Shown piece after piece: positions 13,524 through 17,101 of a stretch of DNA of 17,101 bases. The stretch's first letter is position 1. Every line of letters begins with the position of its first letter. This DNA is from Bacteroidales bacterium (GTDB lineage Bacteria > Bacteroidota > Bacteroidia > Bacteroidales > UBA1402), in the NCBI GenBank assembly GCA_012511135.1, contig JAAZGQ010000169.1, forward strand, positions 1 through 17,101, written 5' to 3'. The position numbers and the translations under genes were made by a program. The notes below the pieces were generated by a model. It had not been told where the DNA came from. It searched no databases and was given only the letters and a program-made list of their open reading frames with translations.

Positions 13524-15416
13524 AACCTGCAGGATTGGAATCTTTCCCGCAGCCGCTTTTGGGGCACACCTCTACCCATTTGGCGGACGGAAGACGGTAG
13601 CGAAGAACTGTGCATAGGATCGGTAGCCGAGTTGTACGAAGAAATCGAAAAAGCTGTCAGCCTGGGATTTATGAAAGAAAATCCATTTAAGGATTTTGTT
13701 CCGGGTCTGTACACGGCCGAGAATTACTCTGTAGAAAAAATAGACTTACATCGTCCTTTTGTGGACGACATAGTGTTGGTTTCTCCTTCGGGTAAATCCA
13801 TGAAACGCGAATCTGACCTGATTGACGTTTGGTTCGATTCCGGAGCCATGCCTTACGCCCAGATTCATTACCCTTTCGAAAACAAAGAGGCTTTTGATTC
13901 CCGTCAATGTTATCCAGCCGATTTTATTGCCGAGGGGGTAGATCAGACACGTGGCTGGTTTTTTACTCTGCATGCACTGGCGGCTATGCTCTTCGATTCG
14001 GTTGCGTTTAAAAATGTGGTTTCCAATGGTTTGGTTCTGGACAAGAATGGCAATAAGATGTCAAAACGTTTGGGCAACGCCGTCGATCCTTTCAGCACTA
14101 TCGAGAAATATGGTTCTGATCCCTTGCGTTGGTATATGATAACCAACGCATCCCCCTGGGACAACTTAAAATTTGACGAAGAAGGCATAGAAGAGGTTAG
14201 GCGGAAATTTTTCGGCACTCTCTACAATACCTATTCTTTCTTTGTTTTGTATGCCAACGTGGATGGCTTCGACAATAAAGCAGCACAAATTCCGCTACAG
14301 GAAAGGCCGGAAATTGATCGCTGGATACTTTCACAGCTTAATAGCCTGATTCGAGATACAGATCAGTACTATAACGATTACGAAGCCACCAAATCAGGAC
14401 GCGCAATAGCCGACTTCGTAGGTGAAAATTTAAGCAACTGGTATGTCCGGCTCAACCGTAAACGTTTCTGGGGCGGTGGTTATTCCAAAGACAAGCTTTC
14501 TGCTTACCAAACCTTATACACTTGCCTGGAAACCGTATCCCGGCTGATGGCTCCTATCGCACCTTTTTATGCGGACCGACTGTTTTTGGATCTTAACGCC
14601 ATCAACAAGGGAGAGCAAATCGAATCTGTTCACCTGTCCGATTATCCCCAATGCAATTATGAGGCTATAGATACTGAGCTGGAAAACCGTATGCAGATGG
14701 CTCAGCAAATATCTTCTATGGTCTTGGCCTTGAGGCGCAAAGTAAACATCAGGGTAAGACAACCTTTGCAGACCTTAATGATTCCAGCAATGGATGCTGC
14801 ACAAAAAGCAGCCATCGAAGCTGTACGGGAACTCATTTTAAACGAAGTAAATGTTAAGGAACTCAAGTTTATTGATACTGCCGGCGGCTTGCTGATTAAG
14901 CGCATCAAGCCCGATTTTAAAAAACTTGGTCCAAAATGCGGAAAAAACATGAAGCTGGTTGCAAAGATGTTGAGCGAAATGCAACAAGATACCATTGCCG
15001 TATTTGAAAAGGATGCTTATTGGGAACTTGAGCTTGACGGACAGACTCTACGGATAGATATTTCCGATGTCGAAATTCTTTCTGAGGACATTCCCGGCTG
15101 GCTGGTTGCCAACGAAGGTCGGCTTAGCGTTGCCCTTGATGTAAATATAACGGAAGAGCTGAAGAGAGAAGGCCTGGCCCGCGAACTGGTGAATCGTATT
15201 CAGAACCTTCGTAAGGCTCAGAATTTTGAAATAACCGACCGCATTCATATACTTATAGAAAAGAACCCGGCTTTTGCAGGAACAATGGAAGATTGGGAAG
15301 AATATATCTCTACTCAGACTTTAGGTCTAAGCCTGAAGCAAGTCGATTCACTTGAGGATGCAACAGAATTGGATATGGATGATATATCATTGAAAATCAA
15401 AGTTGTAAAGGCATGA
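13524..15416 (+). pseudogene. ileS: isoleucyl-tRNA synthetase, downstream 630 codons behind the TAA
   Basis: This same-frame continuation of ileS carries everything else needed for function. It has the second half of the catalytic fold with DWNLSRSRFWGTPLPIW (516-532), the VWFDSGAMPYAQ region, GVDQTRGWFFTLHA, and the K690-M-S-K-R signature loop that binds ATP. It then has the helical anticodon-binding domain (ENLSNWYVRLNRKRFWGG, MAPIAPFYADRLF) and a C-terminal extension of the type 2 kind to a TGA at 15414. With no changes other than the one stop codon, the region does not look like an old pseudogene. An ATG at 13632 could start a separate piece but would omit essential core strands. Confidence 0.88.
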
Positions 15417-15462
15417 TATTTTTTTAGTCATCATAGGATCGATTTCTATTGTTGACGATGTT

Positions 15463-15470
15463 TATTTTTG
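15463..15470 (+). promoter_or_regulatory. -7 promoter box for the dksA-like / lspA operon
   Basis: TATTTTTG at 15463-15470 matches TAnnTTTG. A second, imperfect box TATATTCG at 15472-15479 has a TTG 17 bases upstream at 15452-15454. Either would give the dksA-like gene its own promoter in the 109-base gap after ileS. Confidence 0.45.
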
Positions 15471-15525
15471 CTATATTCGCAGATTAAAATTCAAACCAAA
15501 GATTAATCATAAAATACAAGATACC

Positions 15526-15903
15526 ATGTCAGAAATTATTCGTTATTCAGATGCTGAACTGGAGGAGTTTCGTCAGCTAATTCAGAAAAAACTGGACAAG
15601 GCCAGGGATGAGTATGAGCAATTAAAAGCAAGCATCAACAACATGGATGGCAATGATGTAATGGATACTTCTCCCATCTTCAAAGTTTTTGAAGAAGGGG
15701 CTAACACCTTGTTGAAAGAAGAAACCGGACGTCTGGCCCAGCGTCAGATGAAATTCATCGAAAATCTTGAGGCAGCCCTGGTGCGTATAGAAAACAAAAC
15801 CTACGGCATATGCAGAGAAACCGGGAAGCTCATTCCCAAAGAGCGTTTACGTGCGGTTCCACATGCAACGCTGAGTATTGAAGCCAAAAACATTAAGTCT
15901 TAA
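15526..15903 (+). CDS. DksA/TraR-like protein with degenerate zinc finger
   Basis: A 125-residue protein of the DksA/TraR superfamily. An N-terminal coiled coil occupies about 8-90 (ELEEFRQLIQKKLDKARDEYEQL ... QMKFIENLEAALVRIEN), then the finger-like region YGICRETGKLIPKERLRAVP. In DksA proteins the coiled coil enters the RNA polymerase secondary channel and tunes transcription with ppGpp. Here only C96 of the four finger cysteines remains; the others are T99 and, in LSIEAK, Ser and Ala. The fold must therefore hold without zinc, as is usual in Bacteroidota relatives. It lies three bases before lspA. Confidence 0.88.
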   Translation: MSEIIRYSDAELEEFRQLIQKKLDKARDEYEQLKASINNMDGNDVMDTSPIFKVFEEGANTLLKEETGRLAQRQMKFIENLEAALVRIENKTYGICRETGKLIPKERLRAVPHATLSIEAKNIKS

Positions 15904-15906
15904 GGG

Positions 15907-16560
15907 ATGGCAAAACTTTCCAAAGTATGGAAAGCGTTTGTTCTAATTGCGATCATCCTGATCGTCGATCAAGCGGTTAAGATATATATAAAAACGCATT
16001 TCCAGTTGCACGAAAGCATTCGGGTAGCCGATTGGTTTTATATATACTTTACCGAAAACAATGGTATGGCCTTTGGCTGGGAATTTTTTGACAAAATCTT
16101 TTTGACCTTGTTCAGGATGATTGCTGCCGGCTTGCTGATATGGTATATGGTTCATATAAGCCGAACAAAACAATTCCCTACAGGTTACATATTGAGTATT
16201 GCGCTCATTATTGCAGGTGCCCTGGGCAATGTAATCGATTGCGTATTTTATGGTTTGATTTTTGATCACAGTTTTGGCCAGGTAGCCGGATTTTTGCCTG
16301 AAGGCGGTGGCTATGCCCCTGTCTTTTACGGTAAAGTGGTCGATATGTTCTTTTTCCCATTGATAAACACTACTTTACCTGATTGGCTGCCCATATGGGG
16401 AGGTCGTGATTTTTTGTTTTTCAGGCCTGTTTTTAATATTGCTGACACTTCTATCACTACAGGTATCCTGATACTGTTGATCTTTTATCGCTCACATCTC
16501 GCCGAGGATACAGGAAAGAAAAGCAAAAAAAATCAGGCAGGTTCTTCTCTCCCAAGCTGA
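15907..16560 (+). CDS. lspA: lipoprotein signal peptidase (signal peptidase II)
   Basis: This inner-membrane aspartic protease removes signal peptides from prolipoproteins after diacylglyceryl transfer. Its 217 residues contain the conserved blocks DQAVKIYIK (21-29), FTENNGMAFGWEF (48-60), GALGNVIDCVFYG (104-116, catalytic D111) and FRPVFNIADTSITTG (172-186, catalytic D180). The protein is about 50 residues longer than E. coli LspA because of a periplasmic insertion between the catalytic blocks (about 117-170, with GQVAGFLPEGGGYAPVFYGK) and a basic C-terminal tail. Such an insertion is typical of Bacteroidota LspA. Four transmembrane helices are expected. It is followed after 11 bases by a lipoprotein gene, a likely substrate. 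Confidence 0.96.
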   Translation: MAKLSKVWKAFVLIAIILIVDQAVKIYIKTHFQLHESIRVADWFYIYFTENNGMAFGWEFFDKIFLTLFRMIAAGLLIWYMVHISRTKQFPTGYILSIALIIAGALGNVIDCVFYGLIFDHSFGQVAGFLPEGGGYAPVFYGKVVDMFFFPLINTTLPDWLPIWGGRDFLFFRPVFNIADTSITTGILILLIFYRSHLAEDTGKKSKKNQAGSSLPS

Positions 16561-16571
16561 AAACCCTGCTT

Positions 16572-17101
16572 ATGAAAAGCTTTAAAATCATATTGATCAA
16601 GGTTCTGCTTTTTGCTTTGTTGCCTCTGATGCTGGGCGCCTGCGAACAAAAAGAAGGCAAAGTTTTATCACAAAAAAAAATGGCTGCCGTGCTGACGGAT
16701 GTTTATCTTACGGAAGCCATATTGCAGAATGTAGATAAAAAGAAAAAAACAGACTGGTCTCAGGAGCTCAGGGATGATTTTTTTCAGGATCTGGCCTATA
16801 GAAGGATATTAGAGAAACATCGTATTTCCGAAAAGGATTTTTATACTTCGGTAGCTCATTATAGCCAGCAATACAAAGTTTACGCCAAAATTTACCAGCA
16901 GGTGGAGCTTAATTTGAAAGCTTTACAGGACGAAGTGAACGAGCGGGAAAAATTACAGACACAGTTACGTGAATTAGCCCGGGAACAGGCCCGTTTGATT
17001 GCGGCACTCGATACTTCTTCTTATATTAAATGGTTTGAAATTTGGGTGATCGATTCTGTCTCAATGACCGATTCCCGGGCTATTGGAGCAGAGTCCGATT
17101 C
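16572..17101 (+). CDS. DUF4296 lipoprotein, 3' end cut by the window
   Basis: The 176 visible residues begin MKSFKIILIKVLLFALLPLM and continue LGAC, a lipoprotein signal peptide with C24 as the lipidated cysteine. The mature part matches the DUF4296 pattern of Bacteroidota: KMAAVLTDVYLTEAIL, a variable linker, then YRRILEKHRISEKDFYTSVAHYSQQ. It continues into a long amphipathic helix (LNLKALQDEVNEREKLQTQL...) and beyond the window edge. DUF4296 proteins are envelope lipoproteins of unknown function that often sit behind lspA. Glu-Gln rather than Ser-rich or acidic residues follow the Cys, so surface export is not obvious. A nine-A run at 16672-16680 lies just after the signal peptide. Confidence 0.85.
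   Translation, partial: MKSFKIILIKVLLFALLPLMLGACEQKEGKVLSQKKMAAVLTDVYLTEAILQNVDKKKKTDWSQELRDDFFQDLAYRRILEKHRISEKDFYTSVAHYSQQYKVYAKIYQQVELNLKALQDEVNEREKLQTQLRELAREQARLIAALDTSSYIKWFEIWVIDSVSMTDSRAIGAESD

Noticed and set aside
16672..16680. A9 run after the signal peptide of the DUF4296 lipoprotein as a phase-variation switch
   Set aside because: A similar A9 run lies in recF (6947-6955 on the minus strand), so such runs are common in this AT-leaning genome, and nothing else suggests phase variation.
1..17101. Mobile elements, CRISPR arrays, tRNA or rRNA genes, toxin-antitoxin or phage-defence genes
   Set aside because: I looked for long repeats, transposase motifs and RNA gene patterns and saw none; gene order and content are housekeeping throughout.

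Overview
The window is chromosomal housekeeping DNA from a member of the Bacteroidota, probably Bacteroidales or a close relative. The evidence is the repeated -7 promoter box TAnnTTTG, the lack of strong Shine-Dalgarno sites, a DksA-like protein with a degenerate zinc finger, a LspA with the long insertion seen in Bacteroidota, the DUF4296 lipoprotein, and the clusters DUF721-recF / TPR-ribH and ileS-dksA-like-lspA. I see no mobile element, CRISPR array, tRNA or rRNA, and nothing that looks recently acquired.

Left part (1-5143, minus strand): a compact run transcribed leftwards. An M3 metallopeptidase abuts a dCMP deaminase, followed by an S41 C-terminal processing protease and a 5-formyltetrahydrofolate cyclo-ligase that leaves the window at base 1. 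Upstream of these lies a small cyclic-nucleotide-binding-domain protein without a DNA-binding domain. It is divergent from a MarC-family membrane protein, and a perfect 10-bp inverted repeat lies between the two.

Middle (5230-11921): marC-like (+) converges on a DUF721 gene and recF (both -). recF is divergent from a membrane-anchored TPR protein that overlaps ribH by one base. Then comes dnaX (-), divergent from a tight three-gene operon (+): an FtsB/DivIC-like protein, an unknown four-helix membrane protein, and a TrmN6-type tRNA methyltransferase.

Right part (11988-17101, +): ileS, a DksA/TraR-like protein, lspA, and a DUF4296 lipoprotein cut by the window end.

The most notable points are these. 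(1) dnaX has an A10 run at the end of the clamp-loader core where a one-base slip ends translation within ten codons, a layout expected for making a short gamma-like form. (2) dnaX also has an in-frame TAG at a position I recall as a conserved Trp, and the C-terminal domain stays open behind it. (3) ileS has an in-frame TAA in the middle of an otherwise intact reading frame of 1142 codons. Two interrupted essential genes within 5 kb suggest base errors in the assembly, or else real suppression. (4) The IleRS signature motif reads GIHH instead of HxGH, the swapped form linked to mupirocin hyper-resistance in some type 2 IleRS. I find no wholly new multi-gene system here.
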